Both the position numbers and the translations under genes were made by a program. A stretch of DNA of 15,050 bases from the NCBI GenBank assembly GCA_964554715.1, contig CAZKPU010000059.1, forward strand, positions 1 to 15,050. Reading direction: 5' to 3'. Position 1 is the first letter of the stretch; every line of letters starts with the position of its first letter. This document shows positions 1 through 4,541 of the stretch, in pieces. Source of the stretch: RXOA01 sp964554715 (lineage in GTDB: Bacteria > Bipolaricaulota > Bipolaricaulia > UBA7950 > UBA9294). The notes under the pieces were generated by a model that saw only the letters and a list, made by a program, of their open reading frames with translations, was not told where the DNA came from and ran no database searches.

Positions 1-1
1 C

Positions 2-52
2 CTTCGGAAAGCGTTCGCTCCGTCACCGGCGATCCGCAAGCTCGCGCGATGA
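2..52 (+). CDS. Possible 3' end of an upstream gene (partial)
   Basis: Reading from base 2, a frame stays open for 16 codons (LRKAFAPSPAIRKLAR) and stops with TGA at 50-52. The basic, alanine-rich tail would suit the C-terminus of a gene entering from the left, and it stops just before the promoter of the next gene. Sixteen codons are too few to identify a family, and the other two forward frames are also open here, so this is only a possibility. Confidence 0.25.
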   Translation, partial: LRKAFAPSPAIRKLAR

Positions 53-77
53 CGAATCGGAGACGCTTGCTTATAAT
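49..77 (+). promoter_or_regulatory. Sigma70-like promoter for the small membrane-protein pair
   Basis: A perfect TATAAT at 72-77 lies 17 bases after ATGACG (49-54, 4 of 6 matches to TTGACA). Transcription would start near 84, leaving a leader of only about 13 bases that consists mostly of the ribosome binding site GAAGGAGG (85-92). This argues against the in-frame ATG at 49 as the start of the first gene, because it lies inside the promoter. Confidence 0.6.
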
Positions 78-96
78 CCTGATCGAAGGAGGCCGT

Positions 97-405
97 GTGA
101 GCGATCCGTTGTCGTTGGTCGTGATCGTTGTGTTCGTCGCCGCTGCGTTCTTCTTCCTGTTCCGCTGGGTGCGCCCTGCACGAAGCAGCCTCAACAACTC
201 GTTCGAAAAGCGGATTCTGATCCAGAGCCGCGAGTACTTGCTCGATGTGTTGGAACGGTTGCCCGAAGATACGCCGGTGGATCAGCGCAGGGAAGTGGAG
301 GAGAAACTGGCTTCTGTCGAAGAGAAACTGGGACTCGCCGGGAAACAGCCACCGCGAGAGGACGAGGACTTTCGGAGCGACGAGACCGGGAGGAAGGATG
401 CGTAG
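97..405 (+). CDS. Small single-pass membrane protein, unknown function
   Basis: The start is GTG at 97, four bases after a strong GAAGGAGG; the upstream ATG at 49 overlaps the promoter. The 102-residue product has one hydrophobic segment at about residues 5-24 (LSLVVIVVFVAAAFFFLF), then a basic stretch (RWVRPAR) that should stay in the cytoplasm. A charged, helical, possibly coiled-coil region follows at about 45-80, and the acidic tail is probably disordered. I do not recognise a family. The stop codon overlaps the next gene by eight bases, so the two are probably translationally coupled and may form one membrane complex (inference). A role as a small scaffold or accessory membrane protein is compatible, but nothing shows it. 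Confidence 0.75.
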   Translation: MSDPLSLVVIVVFVAAAFFFLFRWVRPARSSLNNSFEKRILIQSREYLLDVLERLPEDTPVDQRREVEEKLASVEEKLGLAGKQPPREDEDFRSDETGRKDA

Positions 406-766
406 AAACTTGACGATTCTCGCTGTGATCGTTCTGGGGTTCGTATCGATCATCGCCGGGATCTTGTTGTACAACGAAGCCAAGTCCGTAGAGACGCTTT
501 CGTTCATGGTCTCGGTGTACGCTGTCCCGAAGTTCGAACCCGAAGACCGCACAGATCCGATGTATCAGCAGTGGTTGGAGAAGGAAGACGCGATCGACCG
601 CTACTACAACCAGTACCGCCGCCTGCGGACGGCCGCGTGGCTGTGCATGTTCGGCGGTGTCGGTGTGGCTCTGCTGGGGACTACGACGGGCCTGGGGATG
701 TTCGGTTGGTTGGGATCATCTCGCATCGCTCGCGGTATCCGAAAGCGCAGGAGCAACCGCCGGTAG
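398..766 (+). CDS. Small two-pass membrane protein, unknown function
   Basis: ATG at 398 sits directly behind GGGAGGAAGG and inside the end of the preceding gene (eight-base overlap), which points to coupled translation. The 122-residue product has a hydrophobic helix at about residues 5-25 and another at about 77-106 (starting TAAWLCMFGGVGVALLG). Between them is a roughly 50-residue loop rich in charged and aromatic residues (YQQWLEKEDAIDRYYNQYRR). The C-terminus is strongly basic (RKRRSNRR), placing both ends in the cytoplasm by the positive-inside rule and the loop outside. I do not recognise a family. It ends 32 bases before the convergent minus-strand gene, and no clear terminator lies between them. 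Confidence 0.75.
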   Translation: MRRNLTILAVIVLGFVSIIAGILLYNEAKSVETLSFMVSVYAVPKFEPEDRTDPMYQQWLEKEDAIDRYYNQYRRLRTAAWLCMFGGVGVALLGTTTGLGMFGWLGSSRIARGIRKRRSNRR

Positions 767-798
767 CCGCTTTCCTCTCGACACGGCTGGACGACCGC

Positions 799-1458
799 CT
801 ACGGGTTCGCCGGAGCGACCGCAACCACGGACGACGGATCGTGAATCCTGACGTCATCGAACGAAACACAGACGTCGTCGGCCTGCAGTGTTTGCACGAT
901 CACGCCGACTTCTCCCCATGGAATGATCAGATTCGAATACTCCATCACCCGACACCCGTTAACGTAGAACCAGCTGTTCGCGCCATCGCATTCGACGCGC
1001 AACCGGTTGACCGCCTCATGTCCGAGATGGGAGACATAGCATCGCCGCCGGCCGACAAGCGTCGTCTCCCGTCCGTCCACGACTTGGCACAACTCGACGT
1101 AGCCGTCCCCCGTGATGCAGAACCGAAAGTAGGATTGATCGTCGATGCACCCGAAGACAATGCCGTAGGAGCAGTGGGGCGTTCCCGACTGCTGGCAGAC
1201 ATCGACTTCGATCACACCGGCGTGGAACCTGCTTCCCTCAAGGAGTCCTACCGTTGGGAATCGAGGGGAGCGCGCCAACACCTGATACGCACCGAGCGCA
1301 ATCCAGGTCTCCGAAACGCTTGAGCAGGCGATGCTCCACGGCGTTGGTGAACCCGACGAGAAATCCTGTTCATACACGACGTCGCCGAAGCCGTGAACCA
1401 CTCCGGCAAGCACGGCAAGCAACCCCACAACCCAAGGCCAAGCTCCCCTTCTTCTCAC
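799..1458 (-). CDS. Secreted cysteine-rich beta-sandwich (concanavalin A-like) protein
   Basis: The start is GTG at 1458, eight bases after GGGGGGA on the minus strand. The 219-residue product begins with a typical Sec signal peptide: basic MRRR, then a hydrophobic core to about residue 22, with no lipobox cysteine. The mature part looks like a LamG/DUF1080-type jelly roll: YGIVFG, then YFRFCITGDGYVELCQVVDG, then NRLRVECDGANSWFYVNG, and a closing strand VSFDDVRI. In that fold these correspond to the strands around the 'FYVNG' hairpin, and such domains often bind carbohydrate or protein outside the cell. There are ten cysteines in about 195 mature residues, consistent with several disulfides. 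No catalytic residues are recognisable. The fold is inferred from motif pattern; ligand and partner are unknown. Confidence 0.75.
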   Translation of the reverse strand: MRRRGAWPWVVGLLAVLAGVVHGFGDVVYEQDFSSGSPTPWSIACSSVSETWIALGAYQVLARSPRFPTVGLLEGSRFHAGVIEVDVCQQSGTPHCSYGIVFGCIDDQSYFRFCITGDGYVELCQVVDGRETTLVGRRRCYVSHLGHEAVNRLRVECDGANSWFYVNGCRVMEYSNLIIPWGEVGVIVQTLQADDVCVSFDDVRIHDPSSVVAVAPANP

Positions 1459-1491
1459 GACGGCAGTCCCCCCATCACGACCAGCCTGTTG

Positions 1492-1519
1492 TCTATAGTC
1501 TCTCCTTCATTCGTTGTAA
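1492..1519 (-). promoter_or_regulatory. Weak candidate promoter for the secreted beta-sandwich gene
   Basis: On the minus strand TTACAA (1519-1514) is followed after 16 bases by TATAGA (1497-1492), which would start transcription near 1485 and leave a leader of about 27 bases. Matches are 3 of 6 and 4 of 6, so the call rests mainly on position. Confidence 0.3.
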
Positions 1520-1644
1520 GTCTAGCCGTCGTGCTGTGTCCGGAACCGGCCATTCGTCCCGTAGTGAACAGACGGTTTCGGTCCTCGGCCGAGACACGGA
1601 AGAAGTGCTCCGATTGCTGGCGGCTTCGGGCGAATCATGATCCC

Positions 1645-1673
1645 TTGACAGGTCGCAGGGGCTCGCCTACCAT
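1645..1673 (+). promoter_or_regulatory. Promoter of the tRNA-Lys pair
   Basis: A perfect TTGACA at 1645-1650 is followed after 17 bases by TACCAT at 1668-1673 (4 of 6). Transcription would begin near 1680, four bases before the first tRNA. The same TACCAT hexamer is used in the thrS promoter candidate. Confidence 0.7.
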
Positions 1674-1683
1674 TCGGTCTGTC

Positions 1684-1755
1684 GGGTCGTTAGCTCAATG
1701 GTAGAGCAGCGGACTCTTAATCCGTTGGTTGCAGGTTCGAGTCCTGCACGACCCA
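1684..1755 (+). tRNA. tRNA-Lys (anticodon CUU)
   Basis: The acceptor stem is GGGTCGT (1684-1690) with ACGACCC (1748-1754), discriminator A at 1755. The D arm holds TAGCTCAATGGTAGAGCA. The anticodon stem GCGGA/TCCGT closes the loop CTCTTAA, giving anticodon CTT at 1716-1718, which reads AAG lysine codons. The T arm contains GGTTCGAGTCC. The 3' CCA is not encoded, so a CCA-adding enzyme is needed. It starts exactly 80 bases before its UUU partner, with the same acceptor stem, which suggests tandem duplication. Confidence 0.95.
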
Positions 1756-1763
1756 CAGTTCAC

Positions 1764-1835
1764 GGGTCGTTAGCTCAGAGGCAGAGCACCTGACTTTTAA
1801 TCAGGGAGTCGCTGGTTCGAATCCAGCACGACCCA
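1764..1835 (+). tRNA. tRNA-Lys (anticodon UUU)
   Basis: Acceptor stem GGGTCGT (1764-1770) with ACGACCC (1828-1834), discriminator A at 1835, no encoded CCA. The anticodon stem CCTGA/TCAGG closes the loop CTTTTAA, giving anticodon TTT at 1796-1798. The T arm carries GGTTCGAATCC. It follows the CUU lysine tRNA by eight bases and shares its acceptor stem and most of its D arm, while the anticodon stem and T stem have diverged. Confidence 0.95.
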
Positions 1836-1841
1836 GTCTAT

Positions 1842-1870
1842 TTGAGAGACGGAGCTGTCGTTCCTATAAT
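1842..1870 (+). promoter_or_regulatory. Strong promoter for tRNA-Glu and following tRNAs
   Basis: TTGAGA at 1842-1847 (5 of 6) and a perfect TATAAT at 1865-1870, exactly 17 bases apart, lie between the second tRNA-Lys and tRNA-Glu. The start would fall near 1877, about 15 bases before the tRNA. This is the best-matching promoter in the window. Confidence 0.8.
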
Positions 1871-1891
1871 CCGTTGGCGTACGACAGATAG

Positions 1892-1967
1892 GTCCCCATC
1901 ATCTAGCGGCCTAGGATACCGGGTTTTCATCCCGGCGGCAGGGGTTCAAATCCCCTTGGGGACGCCA
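1892..1967 (+). tRNA. tRNA-Glu (anticodon UUC)
   Basis: Acceptor stem GTCCCCA (1892-1898) with TGGGGAC (1957-1963), discriminator G at 1964 and encoded CCA at 1965-1967. The anticodon stem CCGGG/CCCGG closes the loop TTTTCAT, giving anticodon TTC at 1926-1928. The T arm contains GGGGTTCAAATCCCC. The acceptor stem and ATCTAG D-arm start are typical of bacterial glutamate tRNAs. Confidence 0.95.
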
Positions 1968-2010
1968 GACACGCAACGTTGCGGCAGGTTCGGACACTCA
2001 GTAGAATGTC

Positions 2011-2083
2011 GGGCGAATAGCTCAGCTGGGAGAGCATCCGGCTTACATCCGGAAGGTCACAGGTTCGAGTCCTGTTTCGCCCA
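2011..2083 (+). tRNA. tRNA-Val (anticodon UAC)
   Basis: Acceptor stem GGGCGAA (2011-2017) with TTCGCCC (2076-2082), discriminator A at 2083, no encoded CCA. The anticodon stem TCCGG/CCGGA closes the loop CTTACAT, giving anticodon TAC at 2044-2046. It has a standard AGCTCAGCTGGGAGAGCA D arm and a GGTTCGAGTCC T arm. Confidence 0.95.
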
Positions 2084-2100
2084 GTGATGTGACTTCATTC

Positions 2101-2179
2101 GGGGACGTGGTCTAGTTTGGTCTAGGACGCTGGATTGTCACTCCAGAGATCGCCGGTTCAAATCCGGTCGTCCCCGCCA
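2101..2179 (+). tRNA. tRNA-Asp (anticodon GUC)
   Basis: Acceptor stem GGGGACG (2101-2107) with CGTCCCC (2169-2175), discriminator G at 2176 and encoded CCA at 2177-2179. The anticodon stem CTGGA/TCCAG closes the loop TTGTCAC, giving anticodon GTC at 2137-2139. The D loop is slightly long (GTCT-AGTTTGGTCT-AGGAC). The T arm is CCGGTTCAAATCCGG. Confidence 0.94.
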
Positions 2180-2185
2180 GGTTGT

Positions 2186-2261
2186 GCCGAGGTAGCTCAG
2201 TTGGTAGAGCACGGCCCTGAAAAGGCCGGTGTCCCCAGTTCGAATCTGGGCCTCGGCACCA
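2186..2261 (+). tRNA. tRNA-Phe (anticodon GAA)
   Basis: Acceptor stem GCCGAGG (2186-2192) with CCTCGGC (2251-2257), discriminator A at 2258 and encoded CCA at 2259-2261. The anticodon stem CGGCC/GGCCG closes the loop CTGAAAA, giving anticodon GAA at 2219-2221. The D arm is GCTCAGTTGGTAGAGC. It is the last tRNA of the cluster; a run of six T (2264-2269) follows within three bases, and the dnaA promoter candidate begins at once. Confidence 0.95.
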
Positions 2262-2267
2262 TCTTTT

Positions 2268-2297
2268 TTGCAATCCCCCGGGTGGATTCCCTATCCT
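2268..2297 (+). promoter_or_regulatory. Candidate dnaA promoter
   Basis: TTGCAA at 2268-2273 (4 of 6) and TATCCT at 2292-2297 (4 of 6) are 18 bases apart. Transcription would begin near 2304, giving a leader of about 29 bases. No good DnaA box lies upstream of dnaA, so direct autoregulation at this site is not evident. Read-through from the tRNA promoters is also possible, since only 71 bases separate tRNA-Phe from dnaA. Confidence 0.45.
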
Positions 2298-2332
2298 TAG
2301 GACTCCGGGACATCCATTGGAAGAGGAAGTCG

Positions 2333-3691
2333 ATGGCGAAGAATCCATCTGTGCTGTGGCAGCAGGCGATCGACCGCTTGCGCTCGCAATTGCCCGAAGC
2401 GAGTGTCGAGACGTGGTTCGCCTCCGCGGACGCCGTTGCGTTTCACGATCACGAGTTGGTCATTTCGGTGCCGGATCTCTTCACCAAAGGCGGGATCGAA
2501 CGGCGCTACCGGACGACGATCGAACAGATCATCTCGGATCTCTGTTGCGCGCCGATGTCGCTCAACGTCCAAGTCCAGACAACACCGGAGGTCTCCACCG
2601 AGCCGGTCCCCACGCTCGACGCATCCGATGAGACCCGTTGTCCGATTCCGGATGCAGCCTCGGAGCTACCCGCCTTCAACCCCGACTACACGTTCGATCT
2701 GTTCGTTCGAGGTGAGTGCAATCGGTTCGCGCTCGCCGCAGCCCGCAAGGTATCGGAACAGCCGGGGAAGGCCTACAACCCTCTGTTCATTTACGGGAAC
2801 GTCGGTCTAGGAAAGACACACCTCCTCCAGGCGATCGGGAGTCATGCCTGTGCCGCCGGAAGATCGGTCGTGTACACAACCTCGGAGCGGTTCGCCAACG
2901 AGCTCATTCAGAGCATCCGCGACAAGTCAACCGCCTCGTTCCGTGAGACGTACCGCCAGATCGACGTGCTGCTGATCGATGATGTCCAGTTCTTCCAAGG
3001 CAAGGAGGCGACGCAAGAGGAGCTGTTTCACACGTTCAACGAGCTCTACGCCGCCGAGAAGCAGATTGTGCTCGCTAGCGATCGTGCGCCCGAGGATCTG
3101 TCAGGCCTCCAAGAACGGCTTGTTTCCAGGTTCCGCTGGGGGCTTGTCGCCGACATTCAGGCCCCCGATCTTGAGACCCGGATCGCCATCCTCCACGCCA
3201 AGGCGTCCTATCGCGGAGTCGAAGTGGATGATTCCATTCTCGAACTCATCGCAAGCCGGATCTCATCGAACGTCCGCACCTTGGAAGGCGCGTTGATCCG
3301 GGCGATCGCGTTTGCCGAACTCCAGGGAGTCGAACTGACGCCACGGAGTGTGGAGTCGACACTGCCCAAGGAAGGACGTCGCGCACGGCTCTCGATCGAG
3401 CACATCAAGGACGAGGTCGCAGCGAGGTATCACCTCAAATGTGAGGATCTGGAAGGAGCGAGCCGCCAGCGGGAGATCGCTCAGGCAAGGCACATCGCGG
3501 TGTACCTGTCGCGCGAATTGACGCGCCAGTCGTTCCCGGCGATCGGGCGAGCGTTCGGAAACCGTGACCACACAACGGCGATGCATTCGTATGTCCGGAT
3601 CAAGGAACTGCTGGAAGAAACGCCGCTTCTTCACTCCGAGATCCAAGAGATGCGGGATTCCTTGGCGTCCCGCTATTCGATCCCCCGGTGA
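2333..3691 (+). CDS. dnaA: Chromosomal replication initiator protein DnaA
   Basis: DnaA binds 9-base boxes at oriC, forms an ATP-dependent helical filament and melts the origin. The start is ATG at 2333 behind GGAAGAGGAAG; upstream in-frame codons run through tRNA genes and are excluded. The 452-residue product has domain I at about 1-85, a short variable linker, and AAA+ domain III from about FNPDYTF (115). Walker A is GNVGLGKT (155-162), Walker B LLIDD (213-217), and the arginine-finger region RLVSRFRWG is near 262-270. Domain IV carries the DNA-binding signature RDHTT (411-415) in GNRDHTTAMHSY. Length is normal. The gene is followed directly by oriC, not by dnaN. Sensor 1 reads ASDRAP where TSDRPP is commoner. 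Confidence 0.98.
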   Translation: MAKNPSVLWQQAIDRLRSQLPEASVETWFASADAVAFHDHELVISVPDLFTKGGIERRYRTTIEQIISDLCCAPMSLNVQVQTTPEVSTEPVPTLDASDETRCPIPDAASELPAFNPDYTFDLFVRGECNRFALAAARKVSEQPGKAYNPLFIYGNVGLGKTHLLQAIGSHACAAGRSVVYTTSERFANELIQSIRDKSTASFRETYRQIDVLLIDDVQFFQGKEATQEELFHTFNELYAAEKQIVLASDRAPEDLSGLQERLVSRFRWGLVADIQAPDLETRIAILHAKASYRGVEVDDSILELIASRISSNVRTLEGALIRAIAFAELQGVELTPRSVESTLPKEGRRARLSIEHIKDEVAARYHLKCEDLEGASRQREIAQARHIAVYLSRELTRQSFPAIGRAFGNRDHTTAMHSYVRIKELLEETPLLHSEIQEMRDSLASRYSIPR

Positions 3692-3926
3692 AATGCCTGC
3701 GGATCGCAAATGGCGTGACCCGGCAACCGAGGCTGACTTGTGGAAAACCCTGTGGATATCCCCGGCATATTCATGGGAGAACCCCCCCGATCTGTGGAAA
3801 AACCTCTTCCCAAGACGAAGCGGGCGGTTTTCCTCAGCGTTTTCCCCAGATATCCCGGCGCCCTCCTGTGGATATGCACAAGATGTCTCCATGCAGGAAC
3901 GCAAAACAGGTCAGCATTCTTCGCGG

Positions 3927-3967
3927 TTTTCCACCGGTTCGAGATCTCCCTACAACTACTGCTATTC
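3927..3967 (+). promoter_or_regulatory. Putative basal unwinding element: DnaA box, GC-rich spacer, DnaA-trios
   Basis: A near-consensus box TTTTCCACC (3927-3935) is followed by a 14-base spacer and then by six triplets, CTA CAA CTA CTG CTA TTC (3950-3967). On the bottom strand, read 3' to 5', these are GAT, GTT, GAT, GAC, GAT, AAG, so five of six keep the central A of the DnaA-trio consensus. The order box, GC-rich spacer, trios matches the B. subtilis element that directs DnaA onto single-stranded DNA. The match in B. subtilis is closer, and its spacer, as I recall it, is about ten bases shorter. Confidence 0.55.
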
Positions 3968-3968
3968 T
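3963..3968 (+). promoter_or_regulatory. Candidate -10 element of dciA (possibly leaderless)
   Basis: TATTCT lies six bases before the ATG of dciA, and no Shine-Dalgarno sequence is visible. A -10 element six or seven bases before the start codon is the usual pattern for leaderless transcripts. No convincing -35 is present. The hexamer overlaps the last trios of the origin. Confidence 0.35.
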
Positions 3969-3974
3969 TGAGCT

Positions 3975-4523
3975 ATGAAAGAGATGAAGAAGGTCTTTTC
4001 TCGGTACAACTTGGCGGATGCGTTCCGCGAGCAAGAAGTCCTTCTTTTCTGGGAGAAAGTGGTGGGCGATACCTTGGCCAAATTCTCCCAGGCATCGCGG
4101 TTCGAAGACGGGACCCTTGTGATCGTCGTCGCATCGTCCGCAGTTGCCTCCGAACTGCGGATGTTGGAGACGCAGCTCATCGATCGGCTGAACAAACACT
4201 GTGAGCGCTCTCTGGTCACACGGCTTCGCTTTGTGCCGGGGAAACTTGCTCATCCGGCGGAAACTTCCCAAACGCGGTCTCGGCTTGAAAACCCCGATCC
4301 CACGCCGGAAGCGGAGGATCTCGCCGACATGCAGGACATCGAGGATCCGCGCCTGCGGAAGGCGTTCGCCAGAATCCGCCGTGGTGGAATCAATCGAGAC
4401 GCCACACGGCTGCAGTCGGGAGCAACGCGCTGCCCGAGGTGTGGGATTGTGTTCTGGGGCAATGGGCGCATCTGTCCCGGATGTCTCTACGACGGGTTTG
4501 AGGAACATCAAGATCGGGAATAG
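3975..4523 (+). CDS. dciA: DciA/DUF721 family protein with C-terminal zinc ribbon (probable replicative helicase loader)
   Basis: DciA proteins are the widespread loaders of the replicative helicase DnaB in bacteria lacking DnaC or DnaI. The 182-residue product has the DUF721 core at about residues 10-75: FWEKVVGDTLAKFSQ, then GTLVIVVASSAVASEL, then a helix (MLETQLIDRLN). A linker of about 75 residues leads to a four-cysteine zinc ribbon, CPRC at 153-156 and CPGC at 167-170, probably binding nucleic acid. Some DUF721 proteins are known to carry such a ribbon. The gene begins inside the right edge of oriC. ATG 3975 has no clear ribosome binding site; ATG 3984 is an alternative start. Family assignment is firm; the loader role is inferred from family and position. 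Confidence 0.85.
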   Translation: MKEMKKVFSRYNLADAFREQEVLLFWEKVVGDTLAKFSQASRFEDGTLVIVVASSAVASELRMLETQLIDRLNKHCERSLVTRLRFVPGKLAHPAETSQTRSRLENPDPTPEAEDLADMQDIEDPRLRKAFARIRRGGINRDATRLQSGATRCPRCGIVFWGNGRICPGCLYDGFEEHQDRE

Positions 4524-4526
4524 AAT
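4498..4526 (+). promoter_or_regulatory. Candidate hslV promoter inside the end of dciA
   Basis: TTGAGG at 4498-4503 (4 of 6) and TAGAAT at 4521-4526 (5 of 6) are separated by 17 bases and overlap the end of dciA. The start would fall near 4533, nine bases before the hslV ATG. hslV lacks an evident Shine-Dalgarno, in keeping with a very short leader. No heat-shock (CIRCE-type) inverted repeat was seen. Confidence 0.5.
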
Positions 4527-4541
4527 GCGGTTCGATCAACG

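Larger units (their letters stand above)
1459..1683. other. Intergenic region between a minus-strand gene and the tRNA cluster
   Basis: These 225 bases separate divergent transcription units. They hold the weak minus-strand promoter at 1492-1519, the strong tRNA promoter at 1645-1673 and one perfect 10-base palindrome, CTCGGCCGAG, at 1584-1593. Short open frames cross the region, but none has a ribosome binding site or a recognisable product. I see no other gene. Confidence 0.6.
3692..3974. other. oriC: Chromosomal replication origin (oriC)
   Basis: The 283-base gap between dnaA and dciA holds four DnaA boxes of the form TGTGGAWAW on the plus strand: 3739-3747, 3751-3759, 3793-3801 and 3867-3875 (reverse complements of TTWTCCACA). 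Three near-boxes run in the other direction: TTTTCCTCA 3828-3836, TTTTCCCCA 3840-3848 and TTTTCCACC 3927-3935. Under uniform base composition, four exact nine-base matches of this degeneracy are far beyond chance (about 0.01 expected). The right end carries a DnaA-trio-like tract (3950-3967). No long AT-rich stretch is present, so melting probably depends on the trio tract. GATATCCCCGGC (3755-3766) is echoed by GATATCCCGGCG (3849-3860). Confidence 0.9.

Noticed and set aside
571..1323. Long plus-strand open frame opposite the secreted beta-sandwich gene
   Set aside because: It has no ribosome binding site, no recognisable product and an Arg/Asp-rich composition typical of an antisense frame. 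The minus-strand gene has a signal peptide and domain motifs.
1979..2007. TTGCGG-17-TAGAAT as a promoter for tRNA-Val
   Set aside because: Spacing and -10 are good, but the start would fall near 2014, inside the tRNA that begins at 2011.
2264..2269. Run of six T after tRNA-Phe as an intrinsic terminator
   Set aside because: The only stem before it is the tRNA itself; no separate hairpin is present. Termination here is possible but not supported.
2135..2332. N-terminal extension of dnaA through the tRNA-Asp and tRNA-Phe genes
   Set aside because: The frame is open only by chance through two tRNAs. ATG 2333 has a ribosome binding site and gives a normal DnaA N-terminus.
3263..3904. Minus-strand open frame across the end of dnaA and oriC
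   Set aside because: Shadow of dnaA plus origin sequence; no family features and no start signals.
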